64,000 bases of DNA, from positions 100,761,805 to 100,825,804 of the forward strand of contig CM040428.1 of the NCBI GenBank assembly GCA_022702705.1, in the 5' to 3' direction. The first letter of the stretch is position 1. Each line of letters starts with the position of its first letter. Of this stretch, positions 1 to 12,189 are shown in pieces. Both the position numbers and the translations under genes were made by a program. The notes beneath the pieces are model-generated. The model saw only the letters and a list, made by a program, of their open reading frames with translations, searched no databases and was not told where the DNA came from. The stretch comes from Papilionanthe hookeriana x Papilionanthe teres (Eukaryota > Streptophyta > Magnoliopsida > Asparagales > Orchidaceae).

Positions 1-2445
1 ATGCAGATCAAATTGCTTTGCTGATTGGAAGGCCCAACAGAGGACCAACAGCAAGCTGGAAACTGCAACCCCTAGCAATTTGGATGGGAGGAAGACAAAA
101 ACTGAATTACTGAATGTGCCGTCGGGAGAGTCATCCACTCCATTTGAACAAATATTCATTAAATTCTTGCTGTCAATTTTATTTTTCCCCTCCAGCAATT
201 TTGCTGTGCCCGTGGAGCTTTCAAAGTTGCTGACAATCTAGATTCTTTTAGTTCATTTAATTGGCCGGCAACTATATGTGAGCACCTGATTGAGCAAATC
301 AATGCATGTGCTATTGAAATAAAGATGGGTCAGCCATTGGGCTACCTAAATGGATTTGTCTTCCTGTTAACGGTGAGAGTATTATCGAATAATCCGTAAA
401 CTATATTTGTTATATTTTTATGATATTAATTTTAGTGGTTTCACAGTTGTGGTTTTATGAGCGTACCTCTTTGGTATTCCCTACAGTTCCAGAGGCCAGG
501 CCCCGGATGCTGAGGTGGCCAAGAAATGCTGGCTTAAGCCCAGCCAAGATTCATCTTGCCTTCAAGAGGCTCACCGCTACTGAGGTCAAAAATATATTTC
601 CTGTTTAGAGTTATGGTTCTTGTAGCTTGTTTTGCTGATTGTGAAATTAGACTGTTTTACTTCAGTTGTGCTGAAGTTTGACTGTAATTGCAGGTTTTGG
701 ATTATTTTGCTGATTTGAAGTACGAGGAGCGCGTTTTACTTGCGCCTGAAAGTGACTTAATATCTCGTCCAATTCCATTACCCCAATCTCACTCCGCACC
801 ACTGTCCCCTGTTTCTCATCCTGGTATTTCGATGGTCCCTAGTGAAGGTATTCCTACACCGCGACATTCTGAGACGTTTCGACAGAGCCACATCACATCA
901 AAAGATATCGTCCAAATGTTGCGGGAACAACATAATTTTTTGTTTAATTTGAAAGAGTCTGTAAATAGTCGTATGGATGATATTGAGTTGAAGATTGGAG
1001 AGGTCAAGAGTGACATAGCTGAAATAAAAGAAACATTAGATAAAGGTGATGGGGAATCTGTCAAGCCCACAAGCACGAGAAGAAAAAGAAAACATATTTC
1101 CCCGGTTACACTAACATATAGGAAGAAGGGGAGATCACAAGAGGATACTGAAGGTTCCCCAAAGTGTAAATTAGATTACCTAGTTCAGCATATTCATGAT
1201 TCTTTGCAGACCGCCGATGAGGGAAAGAAAGCTGAGTCCACATCCGAACAACCCATTTTTACAGATATCCCTGACATACCAGGCACTGTGTTGAGGCCGC
1301 CAAATAATATTCCTGAGGAAGGTGGGGAAGAGGTGGCCGAGATGAGAACAATGGCTGCTGCTAATGATGTAGCTGTGGAGGGAGATGTCCACAATGCACT
1401 TATTTTATACGAAGGGCCCCCCCATACGGAAGCAGTTCCAGCAGCATTGCTTTATGATTATCCAGCTGTCGAGTTCCCTACCCGAGATCTCATTCCTCCA
1501 TTCATGCAACAGGTTATTGATGCATGTTTAAATAAATACAGGGCGAGGTATTTAACTCTACTTGACCAACTAAATGCATCAATATGCCAGTCTTTATATA
1601 TTTTAGTGTTTTTTTTTTCTCGCGTGTTTCCTGTACTTACAATTAACTAAGCACTTTTATTGAAAATGCAGTGACAATATGTTTACTTGAGCGGGGTTTG
1701 ATTCGAATAGGCCGAAAGGAAGTTAAAGGACTGTGGAGAAATGAAGAATTGGGACCTGATCATGTTGACATGTTTTCAATTGTAATGGAAAGCAAGTGTT
1801 TGCAGTTACCCGAGTTATACAGGCCCTACAATTATGTCCCTTCCTTTCATTGGGTACACATCGAAGCTCCCATCATTTCATAAAAAATCATGATATAACT
1901 TATGAAGTCAATGTGTTTTTCCTATGTTTTGCAGGCTCACAGAGGCCATAATATGAAAAGAGCTGTTGGTCATATCACAGTTGATTCTGTGGGAAGTGTT
2001 GATTTGATGTTAATTCCAATAATTCATAGTGAACACTGGAGTCTATTAGTTGGGAATCCTCATACGTGCAAGTGAAGATTTTTTTATTCGCTCCCTAAAA
2101 AAACTCATGTTGCAGTCTGCCGTGATGTTGTAAGCAAATTGAGGCTGAAATATTTTATCATTTAAGAAATTGTTTCATTGTCTGTGTCATCATGGATTCA
2201 TACTAATAGATTTGTTTGCAGATTAAACATCTACTGAATGACACTGGAAAAGTATTCTCTTCAGACCCTACAAAATGGAAAATTTCATCACCGAAAGACC
2301 TTCCTAGACAGAGCAACAGCATTGACTGCAGCCTATTTGTATGTAAATATATGGAAAAAGTTGTTGGGAAAGGTTAATTGAACTGGAAGCCGGATTTGAA
2401 TTGGTAGATTGATATGCGACGGTTTAGGGCAGAGCTTGCCTACGA
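1..2445 (+). pseudogene. Ulp1/C48 cysteine-protease transposon gene, copy 1 (left end cut by window)
   Basis: The frame from base 6 reads DQIALLIGRPNRGP, resembling the plant mobile-domain/DUF1985 segment found with Ulp1 domains in plant transposons. Likely exons follow: from 447 after a TTCACAG acceptor (FYERTSLVF...), from about 693 after TTGCAG (a charged linker to about 1550), from about 1671, from about 1935 and from about 2221. The last two carry the protease core: HSEHWSLLVG with the catalytic-type His at 2034-2036, and SIDCSLFVCKYME with the catalytic-type Cys at 2327-2329. The usual Gly after that Cys is Ser. A stop near 2074 sits where the Asp segment should be, so the gene looks dead. 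Ulp1 proteases cut SUMO-like conjugates, and such domains ride in several plant DNA transposons. No transposase is visible. The paralogue is at 5540-7995. Confidence 0.72.
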
Positions 2446-2739
2446 GATTTGTAGGTTTACAATGACTAGAAAATAGTATTATTTATTGTGGTAAATATTT
2501 GTGAGACGGCACTTGTTGTAAATATTTGTTGATTTACATTGGGTAGACATTATTTTAATGTTGACATTATTTTAATGTTGATGTTTACTTGTAAATATAT
2601 GTGATGTGAGGTTAGTTGACACTTATATGCATGATTCTCTTCTAAACATGAGCAGAAATAATGCCATAATTGTATTAATGATCGCAGAAATAATACTTGT
2701 GCTAGTGCTTCGGTTGTTTTAATGAAAAAAGTTCAAATA

Positions 2740-2990
2740 ACATAGGAATAACCCAGGTATAAAACAGGAATAAGACAGGAATAGCTCATGTATAACTCAG
2801 AAATAATAACCCAGGAATAAGACAAGAATACCCCAGGTATAACTCAGATATAATAACTCAGGAATAAGATAGGAAAAATAGTCCAGGAATAAGACAAAAA
2901 TAATAACCCAGGAATAAGACAGAAATAATAACCCAGGAATAAGACAGGAATAACCCATGTATAACTCAGAAATATCACGTGATTCAGTTG
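2740..2990. repeat. Degenerate short tandem repeat (CAGGAATAAGA type)
   Basis: About 250 bp made of variants of AATAACCCAGGAATAAGACA and CCAGGTATAACTCAGAAATA repeated head to tail. The purine-rich strand is constant. It lies just downstream of the protease pseudogene and leads into the larger GC-richer array. No coding sense is apparent. Confidence 0.8.
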
Positions 2991-3189
2991 TTTTAATGCA
3001 AAAAGTTCAATTAAGCCATAAATAAGCTGAAAATATCTTATAAATAACCATCAGAATCTCCACGGTACAGGAGGGTTATTTTCCTTTGTTATGAGAGTGC
3101 TGGAGTACTTACAGTACACCCGGATTATTTATGGAGGAATATCGATGTACTTTGGGGTTAATGTCATTCATGTCAAGGCACTTACAGCG

Positions 3190-4880
3190 TATTCCTGGGG
3201 TAGTACATCAGTACTGCGCGCGCGGTGTAGCGTACAACTCATGGAGTACTCAGCGGAGACTGGGGGAGTATTTCGAGGGTATTGCCGTCGTATGGCTTGC
3301 GTGCTGAGGGGGTTCTGCGGAAGTACTGGAGGTGATAATTCCAGGAATACTTAGCGGGGACTGTGGGAGTACTCCGGGCGTCCTGCAGGGGTAACTGCTC
3401 TGTTTTCGTGGGTTGCCTTTTGAGTTTAATTCCTGAGTAATGTCGGTGTTCTGAGAGAGTATTCCGGAGGTGCCGGCGGTCCATGTATCGTAGCCTATCA
3501 GGGGAGTATTATCAGAGCAGATACGGAGTATTCCTGGGGTAGTGACCGAGTAATGCGTGCGCTGTGCATCCGCCAACTCCAGGATTACTTAGCGGGGACC
3601 GAGTGAATATGCGGAGGGTACTACTAGCGTATTGCGTGTGCACTCAGGTGGTTCTCTCGGAGTACGGGAGGAGATAATTCCTGGAGTACTCAGGTGGGAC
3701 TCAGAGAGTATTACGAGGGTACTGCTTCCGTATGGCTTGTGTGCTGAGGGGGTTCTACGGGAGTACTGGAGGTAATAATTCCAGGAGTACTTAGCGGGGA
3801 CTGTGGAAGTACCCCGGGAGTCCTGCAGGTGTAACTGCTCTGTTTTCGCGGGTTGCCGTCAGGGTTTAATTCCTGAGTAATGTCGGTGTTCTGAGGGAGT
3901 ATTCCGGGAGTACCGGCGGTCCATGTATCGTAACCTATCAGGGGAGTATTATCAGAGCAGATACGGAGTATTCCAGGGGTAGTGACTGAGTAATGCGTGC
4001 GCTGTGCATCCGCCAACTCCAAGATTACTTAGTGGGGATCGGGTGAGTATGCGGCGGGTATTGTTTGAGTATTGCTTGTGCACTCAGGGGGTTCTCCCGG
4101 AGTACGGGAGGAGATAATTCCTGGAGTACTCAGGTGGGACTCGGAGAGTATTACGAGGGTACTGCTTCCATATGGCTTGTGTGCTGAGGGGGTTCTGCGG
4201 GAGTACTGGAGATGATAATTCCAAGAGTACTTAGCGGGGACTGTGGGAGTACTCCGGAAGTCCTGCAGGTGTAACTGCTCTGTTTTCGCGGGTTGCCGTC
4301 CGGGTTTAATTCTTGAGTAATGTCGGTGTTCTGAGGGAGTATTCCGGAGGTGCCGGTGGTCCATGTATCGTAGCCTATCAGGGGAGTATTATCAGAGCAG
4401 ATACGGAGTATTCCTGGGGTAGCGACTGAGTAATGTGTGCGATGTACATCTGCTAACTCCAGGATTACTTAGCGGGGACCGGGTGAGTATGCGGCAGGTA
4501 CTGCTTGAGTATTGCTTGTGCACTAGGGGGTTCTCCCGGAGTACGGGAGGAGATAATTCTTGGAGTACTCTGGTGGGACTCGGAGAGTATTATGAGGGTA
4601 CTGCTTTTGTATGGCTTGTGTGCTCAGGGGGTTCTGCGAGGGTACTGGAGATAATAATTCCAGGAGTACTTAGCGGGGACTGTGGGAGTACTTCGGGAGT
4701 CCTGCAGGGGTAACTGCTCTGTTTTCGCGGGTTTCCAGGATTACTTACCGGGGATTGGGGGAGTATTTCGGGAGTCCTGCAGGGGTAACTACTCTGTTTT
4801 CTATCCGGGATTAATTCTGGAGTACTCTCGGTGTAATTGTGGGTTATTGAATGCGTATTGCGTTTGTAGGGGTATTGCAT
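3190..4880. repeat. Hierarchical tandem array, 440-bp higher-order unit
   Basis: Landmarks recur at a fixed spacing. CCATGTATCGTA starts at 3481, 3921 and 4361, and CTGTGG following TTAGCGGGGA starts at 3361, 3801, 4241 and 4680, so the period is 440 bp (the last is 439). Inside each unit there are four related monomers of about 90-103 bp plus a 47-bp piece. Most monomers start near TAATTCCTGGAGTACT and carry GCGGGGACTGNGGGAGTA-like sequence. The array ends in a shortened extra copy near 4740-4810. Short reading frames inside it are by-products of the repeat. It separates two Ulp1 transposon genes, so it could be a subterminal repeat block of a large DNA transposon or a local satellite. Confidence 0.9.
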
Positions 4881-5234
4881 ATTGACAGGGCGTTATTCCC
4901 AGCATATTATGGGGTTACTGCTGTATTGTCGGCGGTACTAAAGGGTTTTTACCGAGTTAAAACAGGGGTATATGCCTGAGATGTTTTTATGTACAACGTA
5001 AACGGCGGGGTGGTGCATTATCGAACCATTGTCGGAAGGTACAAATGTGATTGGGCGGGAGATTACATCTTCGTTACTAAGCAAACCTAGGGTTTTATCC
5101 TGCGAACTGCAGTTTTTTTCTGGGATACGGATTGTGTATCTGGTAGCCATTGCATACGATAATGGAAGAACGTAAAGAAATGGTGAGTGCACATAGTGTT
5201 AAGGATCCTGAGACCAACCAGAGGCAGCAAACCA

Positions 5235-5402
5235 TTACAATTGTTCAATGGACTGTGAAAGATTAAAATCTAGAGGAAAAAAACCCCGAAAAACTTTCAA
5301 AATAAGCTGCCTTATAGTCACCAATTATAATTCTTCAATGTACTGTGAAAGTTTAAAATCTGGATGAAAAAAACCCGATATACTTTCAAAATAAGCCGCA
5401 TA
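5235..5402. repeat. Two-copy 90-bp direct repeat
   Basis: TTACAATTGTTCAATG at 5235 and TTATAATTCTTCAATG at 5325 begin two similar blocks. Both continue through ACTGTGAAAG, AAAAAAACCC and ACTTTCAAAATAAGC. The rest of 4906-5539 shows no gene. A minus-strand frame at 4938-5192 has no recognisable motif. Confidence 0.7.
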
Positions 5403-5539
5403 GCCATAGTTTATTGACTGGCAATTGCGCTATTTTATTTCTACTAATATGTCTATATTATTCTTGTGAGGACATGGCCTCATCGTGTCTTTATTATATG
5501 ACCAAAATGATATGTTGATGCTTCTGTTACTACCATGTT

Positions 5540-7995
5540 AACGGAGGTATTTGAACCCGAAGGCCTTGAATTGTAGATGTCTTCCATCATCTGTCAGACC
5601 AGTTCTTGATCACATTAGGCCTGGAATTTCGGAGGCATGGAGTACATTGAGAGCCCTAAATATGATGCAACTCTTTGAACTCCCTCCATACCGTCAACAA
5701 CATGTGGTCACAGTCCACATATTAGAATTGTGGGATATTCAGCGAAGTGGGCGGGAAAGAGCTTCGATTAGATCTTGATGAAGTTGCCTTACTCATAGGA
5801 ATGCCTAACAGAGGACCACCAACTAAATGAAATTCGCTACCCTACTGTTCGGTGAATGGCCGACAAATAAAAGCCAACCCACTGAAGGCTTCTCAACAAG
5901 ATACTTCTGAAGTTTTTGTTAATAAATTTAATATTTCCCGCAAGCAATTTGAGCGTGCTGATGGGTCTATACACACTATGTGAGGATGTATCTAAATTTC
6001 CTACTTTTAATTGGTCTGCTACAATATGTAAATTTCTCATTGAGCAAATCAATGCTTGCGCCATTAAAATTAAGAGAGACCAACCTCTGGGATACATGAG
6101 TGGTTTTATTTTTCTCCTTACGGTTAGTGTTGTCTCACTAAATATGTGTTCCCATGTGTATTTTGAACTATACAATTTATTGATTGATCTTTCTCTATAA
6201 AAAGCTTTGGTTTTATGAGCGAACATCACTGGTCCACCTATTGCTTCTGAGGCTAGACCTCGAATGCTCAGGTGGCCCACAAGACTTGGATGGAGCCCAT
6301 CACATATTCACACAGCCTTCAGGAAGCTGAACCCTGCACAGGTTAGCCAGTTACATTCATGACGTTGTCGCTCCAGTTCTATGTTGACATTGTCTATCTT
6401 ATATTCTCAATAGGTATTTGATTCTTTTAAAAATGTCAAAGAGGATGAGCTCTGTTTACTGGCTCCTCCAATTGTAGGAACACTAAGCCATATGATCGGA
6501 ATCCTAAAAAAGGAGACTCAAACAACTACACAGACAGCAATTGCATGTAATGATGAACATTCAGATCAAAATCACAGCAGCCCACAAGGAAAGGACATCC
6601 ATACGGCCATAAATGTTCACTTAGATAAACTATGCAATTCAATGTTACATCAGCAGAAGCTTCTGACGGACTTTAAAAACACTATGAATCTCCGTCTCAC
6701 GAATATAGATAACAAGATGTCAGAGTTACAAGATCGAGTGAATTCATTGGCCAAACATAACAAACAATGTGGAACAAAACCTGCATTGACTAGGTTTTAC
6801 GGAGCATCTTCGCTCACGATGAACAACAGGGCTAAGGGTAGTCCAAATAGAAAGAAAAGGAAATTAAGTACACATTCACTACCATTGGGGAAGAAGAATA
6901 CAAAACCGAGTAGAGAGATGGTAGTGCATTCCCAATACTCGTTTGATGGTTTATGCGAAATGAATGAAAAAACCGCAGAAATGACCGATGAAACGGGTTC
7001 AGTAAATCCAAGAATAGGGGAACAATCATATGCAGGTATACTTAATCTTTTAAGAGACACTGAAGATGTATATAGTGCAGAAGATAGGAATGCAATTTTT
7101 GGTGTAGAAACCGATTCTGTACAGAAGGTGCAAGCAGCCCAAAAAGAAAATAGCACTGCTGATGGATTTATTCATTTGCAAGAGGGGCATCATGATCCAG
7201 TGTCGGAACACGAAAATGAATATTCATTTAAGGTATGCAATACAACAATTTAACGATTACTTTAATGAATCAATTTTGGCAGATTTCGTTTGACATCATT
7301 TGGTTTGTAAGATGTGTCCAACATCGACAGTGGTCGATTTCCCCGCCAGGAATTTGGTTCCACAAAACATGCTAAAAGCAATCGATGAATGTTGTAATAA
7401 ATACACTGAAATGTGAGGAAAGTCCAATTGCTTTAACCAACAGTAATTTATTGGAGTATATATCCAAAATTGTCTTTCATGCGTGCAGGGATAAGGTTAT
7501 CATACGAAAGGGCCATGTTGGAATAACCAAAGGTTGCATCGAAAGGATATTACATAATGGTTGGCTAGCTGACTCTCACCTTGATTGCTTTGCATTGATA
7601 ATGCAAAGAGACTAACATTACCGCATATGTTTTAAGCCTATGTCTACGTCTCCCCACTCCATTGGGTAATACTTCAAGCAAGAGTGATGTCAAATTTATA
7701 TATTCACTTCCACCATTATATGGTTCACGAACCTAAACCCGTTCTAAATACACTCGCTTAGGAATGGAAACTCTAAAACTTTTGTGAGGCACGTAACAAA
7801 GGATACAACAAAGGGTTTGGAGTTCATTTTAATACCAATAACTAATAAACAACATTGGACACTACTTGTTGGGATGTTGCAGAAGCAGAAATGGAAATTG
7901 TTCGACTCCTTCCACAACACAATGTCATAGGCAATCAATGTATGCATTGTGCTGTGGCAGGACTCAAAATACTCTTCCAAATCTTCCTCCACTCA
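5540..7995 (+). pseudogene. Ulp1/C48 cysteine-protease transposon gene, copy 2 (3'-truncated)
   Basis: This is a paralogue of the gene at 1-2445. Both share LIGMPNRGP-like, INACAIKIKRDQPLGY-like and FYERTSLV-like segments in the same order with introns between them. The long exon 6492-7253 encodes a lysine- and glutamate-rich linker. The protease part begins after an acceptor near 7488 (KGCIERILHNGWLADSHLD) and includes NKQHWTLLVG with the His codon at 7853-7855, followed by KLFDSF with the Asp codon at 7904-7906. The terminal Cys block is missing: a stop follows about 20 codons after the His and the sequence then gives way to a reverse-strand RTE fragment. It retains the Asp segment that copy 1 has lost, whereas copy 1 retains the Cys segment. 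Confidence 0.72.
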
Positions 7996-8015
7996 TCCGG
8001 CATCTTTTTAGTTTT

Positions 8016-8250
8016 TAAAATAATATTGTAAAGTTTAGTAAGCCAAAAAACTCCTAAATCACCAAAATATTACCACACTTCAATGGGGATATCATCAGGT
8101 CCTACAGACTTTCCACCGTTGATTTTCTTTAAAGCTTCCTCAACCTCTTTTTACTAATGCGACGGTAAAAACAAAACGTTTTATTATTATTAACGATATT
8201 AAGATCACTAAGGTCAATCGTATTTTTAGAAACTTCATTTTAAAGGATAA
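8016..8250 (-). mobile_element. RTE LINE internal fragment
   Basis: The reverse complement matches the RTE element at about 33215-33450 almost base for base over several blocks. These include the run around TTAATATCGTTAATAATAAT, the TTTTACCGTCGCATTAGTAA block and the segment before the reverse transcriptase core. Both ends of the element are missing. It lies directly against the broken end of the second Ulp1 gene, so it may mark the rearrangement that truncated it. Confidence 0.8.
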
Positions 8251-8515
8251 TTATAAGAAAATTTTAATAATAATAAAAACTAAAATTAACTCAACATAGT
8301 AATTATATACATTCAGGCACTATAAAACAACCGAAAAGATAGAAGAAAATAATTTGATAGAAAATGAAGTATAACCTATATTATAGATGTGAACGCGAAT
8401 GTCCTAACCTAAATAATGACGACAATAACTCAAGATTTAAGAGTCTAGAACGCAACTTATCGGGAGTGATACAACCATTGTAGATATGTACTTGAAGATA
8501 TTTTAAGATATGATT

Positions 8516-9420
8516 TCACCTTTATTCAACGGAACTGAAGACCCAATTGAAGTGGAGAATTGAATAATGAGAATAGAGAAGAAACTATATAGCATGGCTT
8601 CTCTGGTAGAAAGAAGAGTACCGTCGATGACGTTTTTTTTTTATGGAGAAGCGGGAAGGTGGTGGCGTGGGTTACGACAGTACAGATTAGGGGACATACC
8701 CAACATGATGATAAGTTGGCAGGAATTCGTAGACCTTTTTAGAGATTACTTCATACCCCTATCAGCTCGATGACAGATGCAGGACAAGTTCATCAAGTTG
8801 AGGTAAGCAAGAAGATGTTCACGAAATACGAAGCGAAATTCACTGCACTATTGAGGTATGCGCCACAATTGATCACTACTGCAGAAGAAAAGTACTATAT
8901 ATTTCTTTCAGGATTAAAAGATTTGATCAGACAACACTTGGTATCTTTAGGGATCGATGAATATTCAATAATAGTGGAACGAGCTAAAAGATTAGAGATC
9001 AACTATCAGCTTCTCAGAAGCGTAAGGAGATGCACAAGAGGAAGAAGAATCAGAATGAGAGAAGTCTAAAAACAATTTGGGTGGAGTAACAAAGATACGA
9101 CGCAAGGTACAGTAGTCATTTGTGCTAAATGCGGAATACAACATAAGGGTGAATGCTTGATGGGCTCTAACGCATGCTATTTGTGTCGTCAGTTTGGTCA
9201 TATAGCATGATATGGCCCGTCTCTTAGCCAAAAGAGCGCTGAAGATCAAAAATTACGTGGAGCTCCTTCACGGAAGTCGGCTTGCGGACAGAAAAAGATA
9301 AGAGTCTATAGCCTCAACTCATACCTAAGGTTAACCAAGAAAACCCGTTCAACCTCGAGTATATTCCCTCACTCATAGTAAGTCTGAAGAACCTACTACT
9401 GCTGAGACTGGTGAGGTATG
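8516..9420 (+). pseudogene. Ty3/gypsy gag relic (chromovirus-like)
   Basis: Gag is the capsid/nucleocapsid polyprotein of LTR retrotransposons. One frame runs from FNGTEDPIEVEN through an in-frame TGA, where Trp is expected, into a capsid-like domain with GEAGRWWRG and WQEFVDLFRDYF (8567-8773), then continues in a shifted frame (YIFLSGLKDLIRQHL). Near 9119-9210 there is a nucleocapsid zinc knuckle of the form C-x2-C ... C-x2-C-x4-H. A second relic with the same layout lies at 57678-58620. No protease or reverse transcriptase follows. 8251-8515 is AT-rich with nothing recognisable. Confidence 0.7.
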
Positions 9421-10282
9421 ATGAGTTTTCCATTTCTTATACGTAGAGTATTTTCCTAACATATTTTTCTTGCTTCAGTATCATAATATGAAGTACAATT
9501 AAGTTGACCTGTATCGAATTTTTATTTTATAATAATTACATTTTTATCGTAATTAATGACCCCTAATTTCAGCAAAAAATTAATAGATAGGCAGTGTCGA
9601 CCTGTTAATGAGAAATGACAGGAGATATGTTTAAAAATCTTGAGGTTAGAATTTTAGTAAGTGGGAAAGATTGTAACAATCCCGTTTCGATTACAGGGGA
9701 GGATAAAAAAATGATGGGAGCCAAGAGGAATTGAAGCAATGAGCAGAAGGGAGATGAAGCGAGTTTGCAAGTTGAAACGAAGCCTCCGGAACTGAATGGA
9801 GGGGAAACAAGAGGGTCGGAAGCCAAGAAGTTACTTTCATTTTATAAAAGGATGCACTTGAGCGACGGAGATGTGAGATCGACTTACCTAATAGTCGAAC
9901 GGCGCGGAAGATGCACGGCACATGCAGGAGGGAACGCCGTCATGTAGAGGAGAAGTGGGAGGTCTCGGCATTGGTCTTGAGCAACCACAAGGCCAGAGTT
10001 GGTTTTGTGCGACCGATCGGAGGAAAGGAAGGAGTCTAGTGCAGATAGAATCATGCAAAAAAAGGTTCGCGAGAGTTAGGGCAGAGGCGGTTTCTTTGTA
10101 CACTCGGGAGCAATCGGCTACAGGATCGTGTGATCCTTCGCGCAGAGGAGCGACTTGTGCAAAGAATGGAGATCGAGATGAATTTAGGAGGGAGGAAGAA
10201 GCTTGCTGCTCTGTGAAGGTGGACGTGCTACGAAGAGCTTGCATGCGGGAATAAAGGATGAAGGTAAGTTTAGTACTGAGTA
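9421..10282. other. No supported gene; purine-rich, GC-richer stretch, possibly LTR debris
   Basis: Open frames on both strands (for example 9922-10254 plus and 9888-10373 minus) show no conserved motif and low-complexity composition. TTGTAACAATCCCG near 9672 resembles the 5' start of some plant gypsy LTRs, so this may be an LTR remnant of the adjacent gag relic. That is a weak inference. Confidence 0.3.
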
Positions 10283-10299
10283 ATATATATATATATATA
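10283..10299. repeat. (TA)n at 5' flank of L1 copy A
   Basis: A run of alternating A and T immediately precedes the 5' end of L1 copy A. It is one of the (TA)n tracts that flank this LINE family in the window. Confidence 0.9.
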
Positions 10300-10304
10300 A
10301 TACA

Positions 10305-12183
10305 TATTGTGATTCTCGCCATGGACTTTGCTCTGCTAGGGTTTACTCGGATCGCGATTCCATGGCAATTCAATTAGCCCTTCGTATCTTCACGCTAGAA
10401 CGACGCCGATTTTCGTCGCGTCGACACCTCTTCGTCTTTGTCATCGGCTCTGTCTGGCAAAGGAGCTGGCATCGTCTGCCTTGAGCTTGCTAGTCTGCTG
10501 CGTTGTCTGCAAAAGTGCTCGCGTCGTCTGCGGTGCTTCGAGTCTACGACGCTTCGTCCTGAAGGTTTCTTTGCTTCGAGCCTGCTCGTCTGCTACGTCA
10601 AAGTTGCTCGACTGCTCCGTTAGAGTCCTGCTTGATCCTGCTCGACTACTCGAGTGTCTGCTGCGGCTGTGCAGACTTTGACTGGCGACAGAGTGTCAAG
10701 CTGCGCCAGCTGTTACTGCTCTTACAGTGTCGTGTGTGAAGCACACTAATGGCCTCAAGGCATTCCTACGCCGCCGCCTTTGCCGATGATAACCCCGCCA
10801 AACCCTCCAATGCTACAGTGGTTCACAAACGCAGTTCTCCTTTTCACCTCGCAGATAGTCTGATATTCTCGCAGATGTACGGTTGCAGTACATGGAGATT
10901 GCAATCTCATCAAAAAAAAAAGTAGGGAAAAAGGCGAGCAAACCGGCACTATTCTTATCTAACGTAGAAATTTAATCTATTGCGGACAAATACAAATTTA
11001 TACTAGTTGGCAAGTTTCAATTAAGTCGCCTTAAGATGGAGATTATCATGAAGGTTTTTGAAGATTTCAAACTAGTTGGGGATTGGCAGGTGGGTCTTCT
11101 CGACGAAAGACATGTTATGATACAACTGAGCATAGAAGCAGACTACACAAAGATTTTCTCAAAGAAATTCATCACATTTGAGGGCCAACCTATGAAATTG
11201 CTCAAATAGACTTCTGATTTTGATCCCAATCAAGAACCCGCTTTGCGTCTATCTGGTTCTCATCAATTCTTTGAACAACCTATATTATATACAATTGGGA
11301 CTATCCTTGGAAAACCTATGCAGGTAGACACACCTACAGTTCATTTCTCAAGGCCTTCTACTGTAATGATTTTGATTGAAAGGGATATTACACTATCAGA
11401 TGTAGAAGAAGTCTGGCTTGGCTCTGCTCACAATAGTTATTGGCAAAAAATCATTATGGAACAAAAACCTCACTACTGCAAGCACTGCAAGATGTTTGGA
11501 CACCCGCAGGAGAAATATTTCAGATTGCACTCACAGTTGAGAACCAATAGTCAAAAGCAGGAACATTCCACTGCTCTGGACACACTGGCTTCACCTGAGG
11601 AGGGACTCACTACAAAACAGGAGTTGATATCTGATGTAATTGCCCTTCCCCTGATCATACTACAAGGGATAATGTTCGGACTGCAAATCAGGATAGCCCT
11701 GCAACTCTCCTTCAGAAAGCATCAGGTGCAGAGGTGACATTACACATTGAATCTATCACTGTTACAACGGGTTGATTTCCTTATATTGCAGATATACTTT
11801 CTAATCACACCGAGGATCGCATGAGCCAATCTTTAGACGGAGAATAAAAGGTTTACACTTCTTGGTGGAAGAAGACTGGGGGCACACTCCAGCTTGAAAA
11901 CTTAATGGATGACACTTTGGTTACTCCTAGCAATGGCACGACACTTCAAAGTTTGTTAACTGGCTCCACTCCTATAACTAGAGAAAGAGGCAGGACAATA
12001 TTGTCTCGTCTCTAGCTACTTGTTTTCCTGCATGTTTTAAATTTTTTTAGTTTATTTGTATCCTTTTTCTGATGGAGTATTACTATATATTGTATCGTAT
12101 AGGTAGGATGCATCTATTAGGTCCTCTCATACACCATTTTTGTATTTTTTTATTTCAATAAAATCAGCCCTTTAAGGTTTTTT
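10305..12183 (+). mobile_element. ORF1-only L1 LINE, copy A
   Basis: This is a non-LTR element of about 1.9 kb with no ORF2. The 5' end holds CTAGGGTTT and a GC-rich TCGTCTGC leader. A decayed ORF1 starts at ATG 10749 (MASRHSYAAAFADD). It continues through a DUF4283-type RNA-binding domain in about 10980-11450 (ILVGKF, LLDERHVMIQL, ILIERDITL) and a zinc knuckle near 11475 (CKHCKMFGH, last Cys replaced by Tyr). The conserved tail VYTS..KK follows a TAA at 11845-11847. The 3' end reads TTTCAATAAAAT then AGCCCTTTAAGG and a T/A run. Copy B follows directly. ORF1 proteins of L1s bind their own RNA and chaperone it. Confidence 0.82.
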
Positions 12184-12189
12184 TAAAAA

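Noticed and set aside
3239..4880. Repeated minus- and plus-strand frames with similar proteins
   Set aside because: They are the 440-bp tandem repeat read through. Stops are rare because of its composition, and the frames start and end at repeat positions rather than gene signals.
2740..4880. Regular repeats considered as a CRISPR array
   Set aside because: There are no constant short repeats with unique spacers, the units are similar throughout, and the context is a plant nuclear genome.
1..7995. Ulp1 genes as host SUMO proteases
   Set aside because: Both are broken, duplicated beside a tandem array and carry the mobile-domain-like N-terminus typical of transposon versions.
9888..10373. 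161-codon minus-strand frame
   Set aside because: It overlaps another open frame on the plus strand, has low-complexity composition, no motif, and extends into the 5' end of L1 copy A.
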